64,000 nucleotides of DNA from Symbiodinium natans (Eukaryota; Sar; Dinophyceae; Suessiales; Symbiodiniaceae), in the NCBI GenBank assembly GCA_905221605.1, contig CAJNDS010002143.1:62001-126000 (forward strand), given 5' to 3'. Position 1 is the stretch's first letter. The number at the start of each line of letters is the position of its first letter. A program made the position numbers and the translations under genes. The notes under the pieces were generated by a model. The model did not search any database, was not told where the DNA came from, and saw only the letters and a program-made list of their open reading frames with translations. Below, in pieces: positions 1 to 11,289 of this stretch.

Positions 1-1308
1 CTGTGTGTGAAACTTGCAACTTCCCCTTCTCCAGGCGCTCACGCCTGCACAAATCGCAGGTAGATCTTCCCTGCCGGGACCTGCACCAGCACATCAGGAA
101 AACAGCACAGTAGAAGGATGCCGAGGAAGGTGCAAAGGGGGCTCACGTCTTAAGCTCCTGACCAAGTCCATGCATTTGAAATTTGTTGGTGCCCAGACCT
201 TGACGGTTTGAAGACTTTTCAAAACATGTACACATGTCAGAACATGATTATCTCTACAACAGTATTGGCCGTCCTCGTGTTGCGCGGTAAGATGCACGGG
301 GCCGCTTCAAGCCCATGGAAAGCGAATGGTATTTAGAGTATTTGTTCCTTTGGCACCGCGTGGTACCATGTTCGCAGTTCTTCGTCCACCTTGCTCTTTG
401 TCCAGAAACTTGGACCATGCACTCCACACATTTGCCAAATTGCAGAGTTGGCATCGGCTCACCAGCCCTTGGACCGACACACGTCTGAAACCTGCTGTCG
501 AAATGAATGACTGAAAACTCCAACCGTACCACTTCCCCTTGTCGCCATACGCCTCTACGAAGCTGTTGCGTTTGCAATATGGCGCGGATCACTGCTACAA
601 GTATCTGGTTTCAGGCTGATGTAGCCTGACTTTAACACAATTTGCATGAATTCAACTAATCAAGCACTCGTCACGTACAGATACTGCGGTGAGAACAGCC
701 AATGACAGCAAAATGAGGGTCGAGCAGCTGGGTCGGCCTTGCTGCCCCAGCCAATGGTCCTAGCGGGCCCAAAACGTGGCTCACTAGGTGGGGCGCCTGG
801 GGGGCCAATCGCAGAGTCGCAGAAGGCTCCGTGATGCTCTGTGCCTTCCCACACCGGCATCTTCCGATACACGCTCCTCAAGCCGCCTCACCTCCCACGA
901 GACAAAGATAGACAAAGCAGCATAACATCTGCAAGTGAGCCAGAAGTGAGACTTAAGTGAGCCATAGGTCCTAGGTGAGCCACAAACAAAACAGAGACTC
1001 TCTGGACCTGCTCCGCACCCAGCTGCAGCTGTACGATCTCAGCCGAGCCAACTACTTCCTGACAGATGAAGTTGGATTCAATTGGCTATTCGGCTATTCC
1101 ATGCTATTCCCGATTACCGCGGGTTGAGATTCCTTGGATTCGCTTGTGCTCGGTGAAAAAATGGCACGACTGTCGATTAGACTGTTGCGACGGCTTCTCA
1201 AAAGTTTGTCCCACTTTTCCCCGGTTACCCACACCAACCAGAGCCCGGATCACCATCTCACTGTGGGCCCTTCACAGCTTGCAAGGCTGCGTGCGGGCGC
1301 GGACGCGC

Positions 1309-1423
1309 ACAACCCACACACACACACACACACACACAAAAAAAAAAAAAACACACACACACACACAGAGACAAACAAAACACAAGAAGACGAAACAAGA
1401 CACACACACACACACACACACAC
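1309..1423. repeat. Compound (CA)n microsatellite
   Basis: Two (CA)n runs are separated by an A14 run and a degenerate ACAAAAG-type stretch. It produces long His/Thr or Val/Cys reading frames on both strands, which are artefacts of the repeat. Confidence 0.95.
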
Positions 1424-1426
1424 GGA

Positions 1427-1449
1427 GCCATGGCATGGCATGCCATGGC
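1427..1449. repeat. Perfect 23-bp palindrome beside the CA repeat
   Basis: GCCATGGCATG, one central G, then CATGCCATGGC: an uninterrupted inverted repeat with 11-base arms starting four bases after the CA run. It is built of CATG/GCATGC units. It could form a hairpin or simply be slippage-derived simple sequence. Confidence 0.85.
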
Positions 1450-2990
1450 TTATCTCAAGCTTGCTCTGTGACATTGCCTCCGTTCTGGGTTCGGCGTTCG
1501 GTTCATGACAAAAGTCAGTCCTTCCGCGTGTCGCTCTTGCGAGGCTCTTAGGACTGCACTGCCGTAATTTCAGCTGACCGCCTTTAGGCAGCCTTTAGCA
1601 GCTGCCATCCGAAACTCATGTCAAGGTTTGGTTTCGGGGTTCTCAGGGATCAGCCATTGACCATCCATTTTTCCTGAGCGCAGGCTTGTGACAACCCCGT
1701 ACCACTTTCGACGGCCCCTTGCGTCAACAAACGGACCCTGTCAAGTGCGCAGGACAAGAAGTATGAGACGCCCAGCATTCGCTAGAGAACTGCCGCGGGG
1801 GGAAAGGGGTGCACGGCCCCGCGGCCGCGAACATCCATTCATAAAGGGTGCGCGCTGCCTTAAGCCCCTTCAACACCCCTGTGCAGTGTTGAATGTGGGT
1901 GCAGCAGAAACTGAGATGGAGATGGAGGCATCAAACTCTCCACGCCTGGCTCTTGAGAGAGATTGTCAATCTGTGATCGGTGTCGTAAGGGTCGAAATTG
2001 AACTGGAGTGTCTCCTCACCATTGGCCATCAGCCAGCATCAGCAAGATGCCCCAGATCATCCCCAGATCCAACCTTGAAGACACACGTGTGACCGGCTCG
2101 GTGATGCACCTGAGAACGATGACAGGTGTGAGCACGGGGGTGAATAGAGTGTTGCCGAGCCGTGTCGAAATGGGGATTGGGCCCGAGTCTTCATGGTCAT
2201 GTTGTAGCCCAGTGAGACCTGAGGCGGCCAAGCAACGCTCAGATCCGGATGTACTTGCTTACTTACTTGCCAACCACTCAGCCGCCAACTTCACAAAAGA
2301 CATCATTTAGCGAGTGCAAGCGGGCAGATGGGAGCCCTTCCACCTCTGGACAGCTTGTTTAAGTGCTAGTCTCGCCACAATGAATGTCTCACTGCGTGCG
2401 CCTTCCAGATGAAGAGCTCTACTGGGTGAAAGCGCTTCATGGACCTGAGCACACACTTGATTGTGCCTTGAGCGTCATCAAATCCTGAAGCAATCTTTCA
2501 GTGCGCGTGGCAAAACCGGCACTGAAAACTGATTTCTGCCACTTGCCCCAGTCAGCCTAGTGTGCCCCGGAAGCCGGGTCAAGAGAGGACTTGCCCAACA
2601 GGCCCCGCCCGCCTGGGCCAGTTGCCCTAAGGTTTCGGATCTGTAACAGAACCCCACTTATTCCAGAAAATCTGTTAGCCAGTGTGAAAGGGGAGGGGAG
2701 GGAAGGGGCACTTGCCTCGCTGGCACTGTCAAGTGGGGCAAGTGCGACAAACTGAATGAGCTCTTCCGGACGAGCAAGTGGGCCAAGTGGGGGGGTGGGG
2801 GGGGGGGGGGAAAGTTGGTGGATGCCGAGTCCAAGGCCAGCAGGTGGCCCAGTCGCGGAAGTCCCCAAAAACGGAGGCGGCGTTCTCCACACCCAGAACC
2901 TCTCTCAAGCGAAGGCTAATCTAGCAGCCAGGGCAGTCATATTCGGAGCGTTCTCGTTGAAACCTCGAAGACGCGATCTTTGAACCTCAG
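1450..2990. other. No gene recognised
   Basis: Nothing protein-like was seen on either strand in 1-2990 apart from the CA repeat. A G-rich run lies at 2786-2811. The open frames overlap one another on both strands with no recognisable family and no convincing splice-bounded exon. Confidence 0.5.
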
Positions 2991-2991
2991 C

Positions 2992-3649
2992 TCAGAATTT
3001 GCCGGCTGCGCACACCCAGCCACAGATTCGGGGAGCCGACTTCCACACCACCGCGATCGCGATGAGCGCGGCGACCCCCAGGAGGAGCTGCAGATGGGCC
3101 CGGGAGGCGGTGCTAAATGGGACGCGGTGCAGAGCCGAAATGCACGCAGCATCACTCCGCCCACCTGCTCAGACAACTCAACGGCCGCCTCAAATCCATC
3201 GACCAGGCCAAAGAAGAAATCGTTGAACGTGATGAACTTTAACCTGGCGTTCGTTGAGCAGCATTTGTCATCGTCGTAGATCATCATGTATCCAGCTTGT
3301 ATTCAGCACAACTCTCTGGTTCAGAGCGGTCTCCGTAACCAAGCCAGCAAAACGAGTGCAGGGTGACTGCCAGGAAAAGAAAGTTGAACACCGTGATGGC
3401 GGGATACACCTAATGATCAGCAAAGATTTGCCGAATTGTGCCTCAGCCCGTGACTGGACAGCATCGACCATGTGGACCTGGCCTTGTGGAGTCTCGTCTC
3501 ACAACAATATCGGAAAGGCCTACCGGCTTGGACGCGTCTGATCGGAGCGTCGAATCGTCAACAAAACCTGAACTTCTCAAAGGGAGCCTCAAGAAGGGCA
3601 CTGCCCACAGCATGAGCATCATGCTGACCACCAGCGCGAGGACAGTTTC
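2992..3649 (-). CDS. C-terminal exons of a multi-span membrane protein
   Basis: Four minus-strand segments read as one hydrophobic protein. An exon near 3568-3649 (acceptor with a good pyrimidine tract, TTCAG/gttttg end) encodes VLALVVSMMLMLWAVPFL. Exon 3340-3409 encodes a second span (AITVFNFLFLAVTL), ending in phase 1 at a GT donor. Exon 3165-3295 begins with two bases that fit this phase, includes YDDDKCCSTNARLKF and the hydrophobic FITFNDFFFGLV, and ends at CAG/gtgggc. Exon 2992-3087 starts in phase 0 with LLLGVAALIAIAVVW and ends in a TGA stop. The last three exons agree in phase; the join of the first to the second is unresolved. The pattern suggests a transporter or channel C-terminus, but no family could be named. 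One inferred intron is only 44 bases. Confidence 0.5.
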
Positions 3650-3996
3650 CTGCATGTAGAACAAAATGAACAAAGCTGACAGGGTCAGGTCTGCAACATG
3701 AAGCCACGATCCAGCAACCGCGAACCAAATCACCGAAGCAATGAGACCCCCTCAAGTCCGTCAGGACTAGTGGTCTCCGTGATTCTCTGTCCATGCAAGC
3801 CTTGCTGGTACATCTCTTGTGCTTCTACACAGCCATGCTTTCCGCGGGTGCCTCGTAGAGGGTTTCGTTGACGTGCTGGCCCGCCAGCGCTACAGTGGGC
3901 GCCATGGATGTTGTCTTTCGGTATTCAGCTGGCAGCATCTGGGCGAACCATTGGAGACAATGGAGACATGCATTCACGTACGTCACACATCGAGCA

Positions 3997-4071
3997 TCAG
4001 AATTGCACCATGGAGAAGGCTCCGGCAGCCCGCAGGCGCTTGACCTCAGCCTGCAGCGAAGCGATGCGTGC
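3997..4071 (-). CDS. Terminal coiled-coil exon of an unassigned gene
   Basis: Directly after a CAG acceptor an open 25-codon exon reads ARIASLQAEVKRLRAA and ends in a TGA stop. The Leu/Ile spacing and alternating charges are typical of a short C-terminal coiled coil. It lies 0.35 kb upstream, in the sense of transcription, of the membrane-protein exons and on the same strand. Exons further 5' were not resolved, so the protein is unknown. It may be the end of a gene whose body lies between 4.1 and 5.0 kb, where nothing else was recognised. Confidence 0.4.
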   Translation of the reverse strand, partial: ARIASLQAEVKRLRAAGAFSMVQF

Positions 4072-5055
4072 CTGGAGCCAAGCGCCCAAGAACAATGCGC
4101 GCATACTCACGTGCGCATCTGCGCGCTGACATGCGCTAACGTTTCAAACTTGAAACGCTGCTTCATTTGGATGCCCAGCGCTCCTTGGTTCGCTGAGTTT
4201 TCATGGCTCACGGGTAAACTTGGGTAAGCCAAGTTCAGGAGTACGATGGAGTACGGGCGGCGACTTCAACACCAAAGGCTCTGCCTCAGCCCACTGATCT
4301 CCAGACGCCCGACCATAGCCGCCGCCGTCGCCCTGCGCGCAACAGATGGCACAATTAAACTGGCTGTTCGTTTAAACTGGTAACCTGGTTAAACTTCGTA
4401 AATCTCAGATTGTGATTCATGCAGCAACTGCCTCTGCCATCGACTCCAAGTCCAATGCAAGAGGGACTCCTGATCCTGTGTGACGTCTGCTCCCTGCTCC
4501 CGTGTGCGCAAAGTTGCCCCTGGTACAATTGAAAGCAGCATCTGTGCCGGTAGCAACGCACTTCATCACCATCTTGAAAGCTTGAACGTACTGGAACCAT
4601 GAATATTCTCCCTTGTCTTGTCAATGTCATGTGAGCCTAGTGTCTGCGGATGTCAGCGGAGCTCTGCCACGGCAGTCATGTGACTAGGCTTGTTGCAAAA
4701 CAATTGCAGTACGCAGGGAAATGTGGAACGCCTCTTCTCGAGGTGTGGGGACTGTGGGGATGTTGACAGACTAGTGAGATTGCCAGCGCATGTCCCCTGT
4801 AACCTCAACCGCTGCTTTAGGACCGAGTAAGAGGAGTAGCAACCTGTGCTCGGGGGCAACGGCCATCCCTCAGGCTTTTTTCTGCCCTGACTTCAAAGCC
4901 TCGGCAGAGAAGCACCTGGATTAGCGCCCGATTGTTTCAGGCGAGCCCTGCCACGAAACTTCATGTGCTGTGCACATGCGCTGCGGCAAGGCCTGTGAAG
5001 AAATAAGAAAGACTATCTGACAACTAGGCCTCTTTCCGGCACAAATTTTCACCAC

Positions 5056-5785
5056 CTACGCCTTGTGCGCGACAATGAGCTTGGTCATGCCTGAAGCTAG
5101 GAGAATATGAAGAAGTTGAAGAACCGGTGCTTGCAGTATCTTGTGAGTAGTCACGGAATGCAAGCCAATACAACCCCTTGAGGGGAGAGACCGTGGATCA
5201 TCTCGTGGGTCTGGCACTTGCTCTCCTCGAAGCCCGCTTGGCCCATGCGTTGGATAACCTGATGGGCACTTGCCACTACACATCCTTACAGACAACTCTT
5301 GTGACAGAACAGGGAGACTGCGATCTGGCACAACCTGCTACCACTATGTCATGATCCTCAGCAAGACTTGCGCAATCTCAAGTGAGAGGGCCTCTGCTGG
5401 GCATAGTCCAAGACCCTGCGCGTTGACGGTCACATGCTGAAGCCCTGTGCGTCCAGAGCAACATGCACAATCAGCTACAAGTATTAGTGCTCTTCACGTC
5501 ACGGTGTGCACTTCCAAATGTGCACAAGTGTGCACTTCATGCAATGTACTTCACAAGCTCCATTGGTCATGCGCAACGGCTCTTTGGGGCCGAACCCCAG
5601 AGTGCTCCCAGCGCAGGACCATCCAGGCTGTCGTTCACCTTCGCATTGAATCCACGCTCCGTACCCTGGACTCGTCCGAAAGTCTCAAATTTCCTGTGCT
5701 CACGCAACGACAGCGCAATGCCAGGCCAAGAGGCCATGAAGTCATGGACCAAAAGTCGCCCCCCTGGTCGCAAAGCCTGATCAAG
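5056..5785 (-). CDS. SAM-dependent O-methyltransferase, 3' half (five exons)
   Basis: Five exons were joined by eye: 5735-5785, 5596-5638, 5368-5444, 5192-5258 and 5056-5090. All junction phases agree and the last exon ends in TAG. The protein runs ALRPGGRLLVHDFM, then GPALGALWGLQHV, AEALSLE, QAGFEES and finally GMTKLIVAHKA. This matches the C-terminal half of the methyltransferase family whose members read LRPGGRLLVHDFM.DD..GP.LAALW.LQHV...SLT...GF...GMT.LVVA (recalled family pattern). The first intron starts with GC, the others with GT. Roughly 90 residues are present; the SAM-binding half is absent here. No methyltransferase exons were found between 5786 and 6400. The missing half is matched exactly by exons at 15340-16098 (see findings). 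Likely role: methylation of a small molecule; substrate unknown. Confidence 0.75.
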
Positions 5786-6399
5786 CTGCACCCTTCCGGG
5801 GAGTCTTGCAATCGAAGTGCCAGTGCAAAAAACTTGGCTTTTTCCTCGCAGCCACGCCCTTGCGGGCGGAAAACTTGCTTACAGAAGTCGACTTGGTCTG
5901 CACTGGCCTTGGCGGCGCAAGAGCTGAAACAATGGGGCCAGGAATAACGAGTTTGCATCTCGGGGAACATCCAGGAAATAGGTTCCACTCCGCTTTCAAG
6001 GGCCTGCAAAACGACAACGTTTTGAATAGAACCGTCCCGTCTCGTTCAGCCTGACGACAGTTTTAAACAGTTTCCCACGCTCATGTGGCGGGCCGCTTGC
6101 AGGGCTGTGACCCCCATACTCAGCCAAACTCCGAATGGGGCTTTCCTCGACGGCTTGCTGACCGCACTGCATTTTCCTGTACCATGCTGCAAGCCTTGCC
6201 TCCATGAAGTTGTTTCTTGTGGTCCAGGTATCAATCGTCCTGATCGGCGATGCATCTGCAACCGATCAGGCAACTGCACGAACACCATGGCAGCTGAGGC
6301 TCGTCTTTGATTCTCTGGAAGATGTAGACTGACTTCCCCGTCAGGCTCGTCCTCATTACCTTTGACCAGTGAGAGCATCCATACACAGTTTTACCACTG

Positions 6400-7042
6400 T
6401 CAATTATCTGTATTGTCGGTTGTGCCCTCAAGTTGCTCGGTACTCATCGTCCATATAGCTGAGGAACCCATAGCTGAAAGTCCTGCCCATCCAGCGCAAT
6501 CACGCTGCACACGCTCGGATATGCTCATCGAATGAACCCACATTGGATACCTGCACATCGGACTCATCAAGGTTTTCTCGCCGCAGTACTCCACGCTGTC
6601 TTCCGGTGTGTCCTGGCAACAGAAACATCGGGGTTGTCAGCACCTGAAGCTGAGCTGTAAAATACTGTAAAGACATGCCAGCGGGTCGTATTCAACGTTT
6701 GTGATCTCGAGCTTGAGAACCAGGTCCTTCCAAGCAAAGTCTTCAAGTCGCAGCCACAAGCACGGCATCTGCCGGCCTCGTCACCGGTGACGACATTCTG
6801 CTGAATGCCCAGTCTCCAAGAGCCCTGACTAAACGCGGCGTTGGGCTGAAGGCATTGTTCGGCACACTTGCCGTCACGCGCCTGCCCCCGCATGCAAAGC
6901 TCAAGATCCTCGTCACCGTCCTCGCTCGGAGCCTCAAAAGCTCTTACTCAGCTCATCTGCCTCTGAAGATGAACATGATGAACATGTAGCATGGACCAAC
7001 CTTGAACACTTCTTCCATGTCGTACTCGTTGAAGCTCTCATA
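6400..7042 (-). CDS. Unassigned multi-exon gene
   Basis: Several splice-bounded exon candidates lie in one run on the minus strand. 7001-7042 encodes YESFNEYDMEEVFK, flanked by CAG and gttggt. 6666-6768 follows a CAG and reads MPCLWLRLEDFAWKDLVLKL and onward. 6551-6612 has a strong acceptor (pyrimidine tract then CCAG) and a CAG/gtatcc donor. A further exon begins at 6504. Two alternative frames stay open through the 6551-6612 and 6504 exons, so the protein cannot be fixed. In one frame a later segment reads VIALDGQDFQLWVP and then IIDSGK, faintly like an aspartic protease second active site, but this is too weak to name. It is probably a separate gene from the methyltransferase exons that follow on the same strand. 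Confidence 0.35.
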
Positions 7043-7567
7043 CTGTGAGTCCTCACCTCGGGCAGGGTGAGACGGGGGGCCGCAAGGCGAGTGACAAGTG
7101 CAAGTACCTAAAATGCTCCTCTCAACCCCAGGCCGTATGAACTTGGTTTTGGCAGTGCATGACTTCTTCCTCATGAGATGTGAGGTGCTCCCGACTGGGA
7201 TCGCAAGATGGCACAAGGCATGACGTTCAGCTAAGGATAAGGGCATATCAGAAGGAGATCCGAAAAGGCTGCAGGTTAAGGCGTTGACATGTCTGTAAGC
7301 GTCCAGATACCTCTCGGCTCTCACAGCATCTCAGTCAATCAACCAAGCCCAAGCAAGCCTTGCCAACCCTGCAAACATAGCAATCACCAGGATGACCCCC
7401 AACCCTGAGCACCAACACCGTGCCAACACCACAACCCAGCGCCAGCACCAACGACGTCGACCGTAGGGCCGACGTAAATGCTGGCCAGGCTCCAGCGCTG
7501 AACTTCTGAACAAGGGCCTCTGTCGAATCAAGGTGTTTCACATGGTCTCGCTGCTGGTGGCATTTAC

Positions 7568-8628
7568 ATGTGGCTGGTGGCCTCAAACTGGCCGTTCTTG
7601 ATGTCCCTGCAGCCATTCAGCACTGATTCCCATCTTCGGAACCTTCGGCAAACATCATGAAACTTTCGCATACATGATGTGAGACGCGACTGCAGCTGTG
7701 GCCACATGCTCGTGCACGCATGCTTGCGACCACATGCTTGCACAGCCACTTCACAGATGTGGAGTAGATGAGCTCCCATGTTCCTTCAAACTTGCTTCCG
7801 TCGAACTTGTTCAGGTCGCCTACCTGCCAGCAAGCTCGCTCCGCTTGTTGAGGTGGGAAGCACGTACGTCTTCGCATCATGCGCGGTATGCGCTGTGTAC
7901 GTGTGCACTCGATACTCGCATGTGGCATCCAAGCACACAGCCTTATCGCGCCACACATCTTCCAATTCACCAGCAAGCTTCACGATTTCCTTTGCATGTC
8001 TTTGCATGTTTGCTCGGTGCCATGCTGAAGCGATATGGGAGACAAAATGCGAGACATCGCCTGAGACATCTCTGTTTTTACCAGCTCAGGTTGGCCGATC
8101 AAACTTCTGAGCGGATGGCACCATCGCTTTCTTCCGTGGAGCCCAAACCCGCAGGCTTGTCATGCTGTGCCTGGCATGATTTTTACCCTGTTGAATTCTT
8201 GGCTCTTCTGGCCGATTCTGGCATGCCTCCAGTCTGGCAATAGCATCCAGCAGATCCTGCTTGACCTCTGCAGCCCGTGTGATCTCATGTGCTTCATGCT
8301 GGCTTCATGAGTCAAACTGGCTGCTCTCCATGCTGGCTGCGCGACTGTTTGCAGACCGCGTTTCTTGGCTTTGGAGATGCCGCCTCCACCCTCGACCTGC
8401 ATCAAAGCCTGGCTAGCGGAAGGACAAAATCATGGCCATTCAGCACATCTGCGCTGAGCCTAGAACAATGCGCCTCAACATGAAAAAGTCGACTCGCCCA
8501 GCCTGCTTGTCGGGATCTTCTTCTTCATCCTCTTCCACATACTCGAAGAGTTCGTCAACCTGCTCATCTCTCGGCAGCACGTTGGCAGCATCAAAGCAAC
8601 AAGCCATGGGTCCTTGGCCAGCAAGTCC
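7568..8628 (-). CDS. Multi-exon gene with PAP/fibrillin-like segment
   Basis: Exons 8467-8628, 8357-8408 and 8187-8267 agree in phase. They encode an acidic helical part (LPRDEQVDELFEYVEEDEEE, GRVDFFMLRR), then VEGGGGISKAKKR, then VKQDLLDAIARLEA. Exon 7909-8071 encodes KEIVKLAGELEDVWRDK and ends at a GT donor. Exon 7755-7819 reads GSKFEGTWELIYSTS, and exon 7568-7606 reads DIKNGQFEATSH before a strong GTAAAT donor. An LL..I start, an I..L..LE helix, then G.W.LIYSTS and ID.NG.FEN is the order seen in PAP/fibrillin (plastid lipid-associated) domains. The link of 8187-8267 to 7909-8071, and of 7755-7819 to 7568-7606, is not resolved in phase. The two parts could therefore belong to neighbouring genes. 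Fibrillins bind plastid lipid globules; that role is inferred only. Confidence 0.45.
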
Positions 8629-8886
8629 CTAAAGGCCAGCACGTCTATGAAGTCGCCCTGTGAACGGTCATTCAGGCTGGGACGTTGCGTAGCAATGGAA
8701 GGATGTAAAAGGCTGGAAACGGAACTTGAACTTACATGCGGCATAAAATCCACACGCAGGAACATACCGGAACACGGAGGGCCGGAAACGGAACAGAGGC
8801 TGTGCGGTACGTAACGGAAATGGTTCAAAAGTTTGATCGTCTTTGTGAATAGTGAAGACCACAGCCTAAAAGTTAGAAGCATAGAG

Positions 8887-8967
8887 TCATAGAGACCAGA
8901 TCATGTGAGCGGCATTCTTCTTGGGCAGCTCGTCCCACATCTCTTCCAACTCCTCCTCCGAAAGGTC
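8887..8967 (-). CDS. Acidic helical exon
   Basis: After an AG acceptor the minus strand reads DLSEEELEEMWDELPKKNAA followed by HMIW, with TGA at 8887-8889 if read through, or a GT donor just before it. The regular acidic and Leu/Met pattern is protein-like. It directly precedes, in transcription order, the acidic exon at 8467-8628 and is probably part of the same gene. The array of CA repeats lies immediately upstream. Confidence 0.4.
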   Translation of the reverse strand, partial: DLSEEELEEMWDELPKKNAAHMIWSL

Positions 8968-8980
8968 CTCCGACAAACAT

Positions 8981-9442
8981 GCGCACACACACACTCACAC
9001 ACGCACGCACGCACACACTGGAACATACGCGAACACACGCCAACTCACGCAAACACCCGCGAACGAACGCGAAAACACGCGAAAACACGCGTAACTTGCA
9101 CACACACCCACACCCACCCACACCCACCCACACCCCCACACCCACACCCACCCACCCACCCACCCACCCACACCCCCACACCCCCACACCCACACACCCA
9201 CACACCCACACACCCACACACCCACACACCCACACACCCACACACCCACACACCCACACACCCACACACCCACACACCAACACACACCCACACACCCACA
9301 CACCCACACACCCACACACCCACACACCCACACACCCATACACCCACCCACAGCCACACACCCACCCACACCCACACACCCACCCACACCCACACACCCA
9401 CACACCCCCACAGCCACACAGCCACACACCCACACACGCACG

Positions 9443-9473
<31 letters not shown>

Positions 9474-9535
9474 ATACACACACACACACACTCACACTCA
9501 CACTCACACTCACACTCTCACTCACGCATCTCAAG
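8981..9535. repeat. CA / CACACCCA satellite-like array
   Basis: An array dominated by the octamer CACACCCA, with flanking (CA)n, CACGCA and CACTCA variants. Long reading frames of Thr/His/Pro on the plus strand and Cys/Val/Gly on the minus strand come from the repeat and should not be taken as proteins. The same octamer forms the larger array at 32.6-33.6 kb. Confidence 0.95.
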
Positions 9536-9539
9536 CAGA

Positions 9540-11280
9540 GTGTTTCGCTCAGTCAATGCCTAAAACCTTATTTCAGCCGTCAGAAAAGGGCCCGTTCATA
9601 GGACGCTGGTACGTTTACAGCTCCCGTCATGGGCCCCTCGTTGTCCATCCACCAACGACAAGGGATGGCCCCCTGCTGAAACAAGAACTTTTGTACACAC
9701 ACACACACACACGGGCTCACTCGCTCAATCACTCACTCTGACAGAGCAGCACGAAGAGATGGATTGCCAACCGTAATTAAACGCGGGCCGTATCCACACT
9801 GCTCTTGTCACGTACAATAACTGAACATTCGCAAGCAAACTCTTTGGTGGAGTCCCAGTCATGCTATCAAAACCCTGTCATTGTGTGTAGCAAAGGTCGG
9901 TCACAGTCATCGTTGCTTGAACTGCTTAAACTTGTTCTGGGATCCCCCACAGACACGAACTGAGCACCTAGGCGGCTTTCGTTTGACTTCAGCCCCTCAA
10001 AAAAGCGTGCATAAAAAAAGATGTATACATGTGACATATATGTTGTCCACATGTATGTATGTCTATATGTGGGTATATGCATGCGTATGTCTGTGTGTGC
10101 ATATTTGCGCTTACGCACATGCATAAGTGCACATGCCATATGCGGATGTGCGTACGGGGATGTATGTTATGTGTATACGTAGGTACGAGGATATGTGTAT
10201 GCGTATGTTTATCTGAACCTTGTGGGTTCTGACTCTTCCAGGCAGATCAAAGAAGCCAGCAATCGAGAACTTGGCACAACCGTTTCTCAAGAACAGGCTG
10301 TGACTGAACCAAAACTGCTGTGTTTTGTGCAAAGCTTCATCTGAGTATTGCTGCACTTATTCACGGAGGGTTTTGCCCACTCTGGACTGCCACAGCAAGA
10401 TCTGCGCATAGTTGTGCTGGATACCCTACGAGTAGTATGCTTTAACCGCGGGTGTTGGAACTTCCTCGGGTTGTGCAGCAGTTGCTCCGTTATCGGGTTG
10501 ATGTCAGTTGTTCTAGTCCCATGTTGGACTGGACGGCCCCTCCTCGTTTTGAAGTGCCCCCAGCTGCCGGAGCACTTCATGCTTCACCTCCCTCTACCCT
10601 AGTTTAGCGAGAGGCCTGTCCCAAGAAGGACTGTCCCAGGTCTCTCGTCTTGGTTGGATGTCTAAATTTCAGCCACGCTCCTCCAACGCTGTCGTGGGAT
10701 GTCGTGGAGCTACCGAGATACTGTTTGCCTGTTGGATTGGCTTTGCGTGTCACGACTGGGCATTGGGTTCGGGCTCCTGCTTGCCCTGTCTTGTTGTCCA
10801 CCCAGGTGTTGGTGTCGAAGCTCCTTCTTCTGGCTGGTGCGGTACCCCGTGTGACTGCTGCGTGTGTCCTCCCAGAACGGCTCGTCGCTTTTGGGGACGT
10901 CCGAGGCTCTGCTCCGATGCGCTTCGCGGTGCTCAGTTCCTCTTTCGTTGGACTTGGGCCCTCAGCCTTCCTCATCTTGTCTCCTGCTTCCATCCTTCTG
11001 GTCTCCGGTCTCTCTTTCTTTCTTTCTTTCCTTCTTTCCTTTCTTTATTTCTCTTTATTTCTTGTTCTTGTTGTTTTTCTCTTTCTTTGTTGTTCTTGCT
11101 TCTTCTTTGCTGTTTTTCTTTCTTGATTGGTTTCTTTCGTTCTTTCTTCCTTCTTTTCTTTCTTTTATTTTTTTGCACGTTCTCTCGTTCTTTCATTCTT
11201 TTTGTAACGCATTTAAGGCAAGGGGCTTCAGGGAAAAGGGCTCTCCCAACCCCAGGTCTCTCTCCTTCTCTCCCTCTCTC
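9540..11280. other. Gene-poor stretch with degenerate repeats
   Basis: A short CA run lies at 9697-9714. Around 10010-10215 is a degenerate alternating purine/pyrimidine stretch of TATG, CATG and TGTG units. From about 10600 to 11000 the plus strand is unusually C/T rich and both strands stay open. It passes without a break into a 200-base T/C-rich tract (TTTC units) at 11005-11215. No splice-bounded exon or protein family was recognised. Confidence 0.5.
11005..11215. repeat. Pyrimidine-rich (TTTC)-type tract
   Basis: A long T/C-only plus-strand stretch with CTTTCTTTC, TTCTTG and TTTATTTC variants. On the minus strand it reads as Lys/Arg/Glu-rich, an artefact of GAAA repeats. It may be the tail of an interspersed element covering 10.6-11.2 kb. 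Confidence 0.8.
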
Positions 11281-11289
11281 ACTCTCTGG

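Noticed and set aside
5635-6009. Minus-strand frame overlapping the methyltransferase exon
   Set aside because: It runs in another frame across the exon 5735-5785, whose frame is fixed by family pattern and phase.
6400-6612. Aspartic protease assignment from IIDSGK
   Set aside because: The flanking residues and the order of strands do not match well enough, and a second frame is equally open.
7331-7616. LALGCGVGTV, resembling a SAM-binding glycine loop
   Set aside because: It comes from a GT/GG-rich local repeat and no methyltransferase strands follow. A clear motif I exists at 16056-16098.
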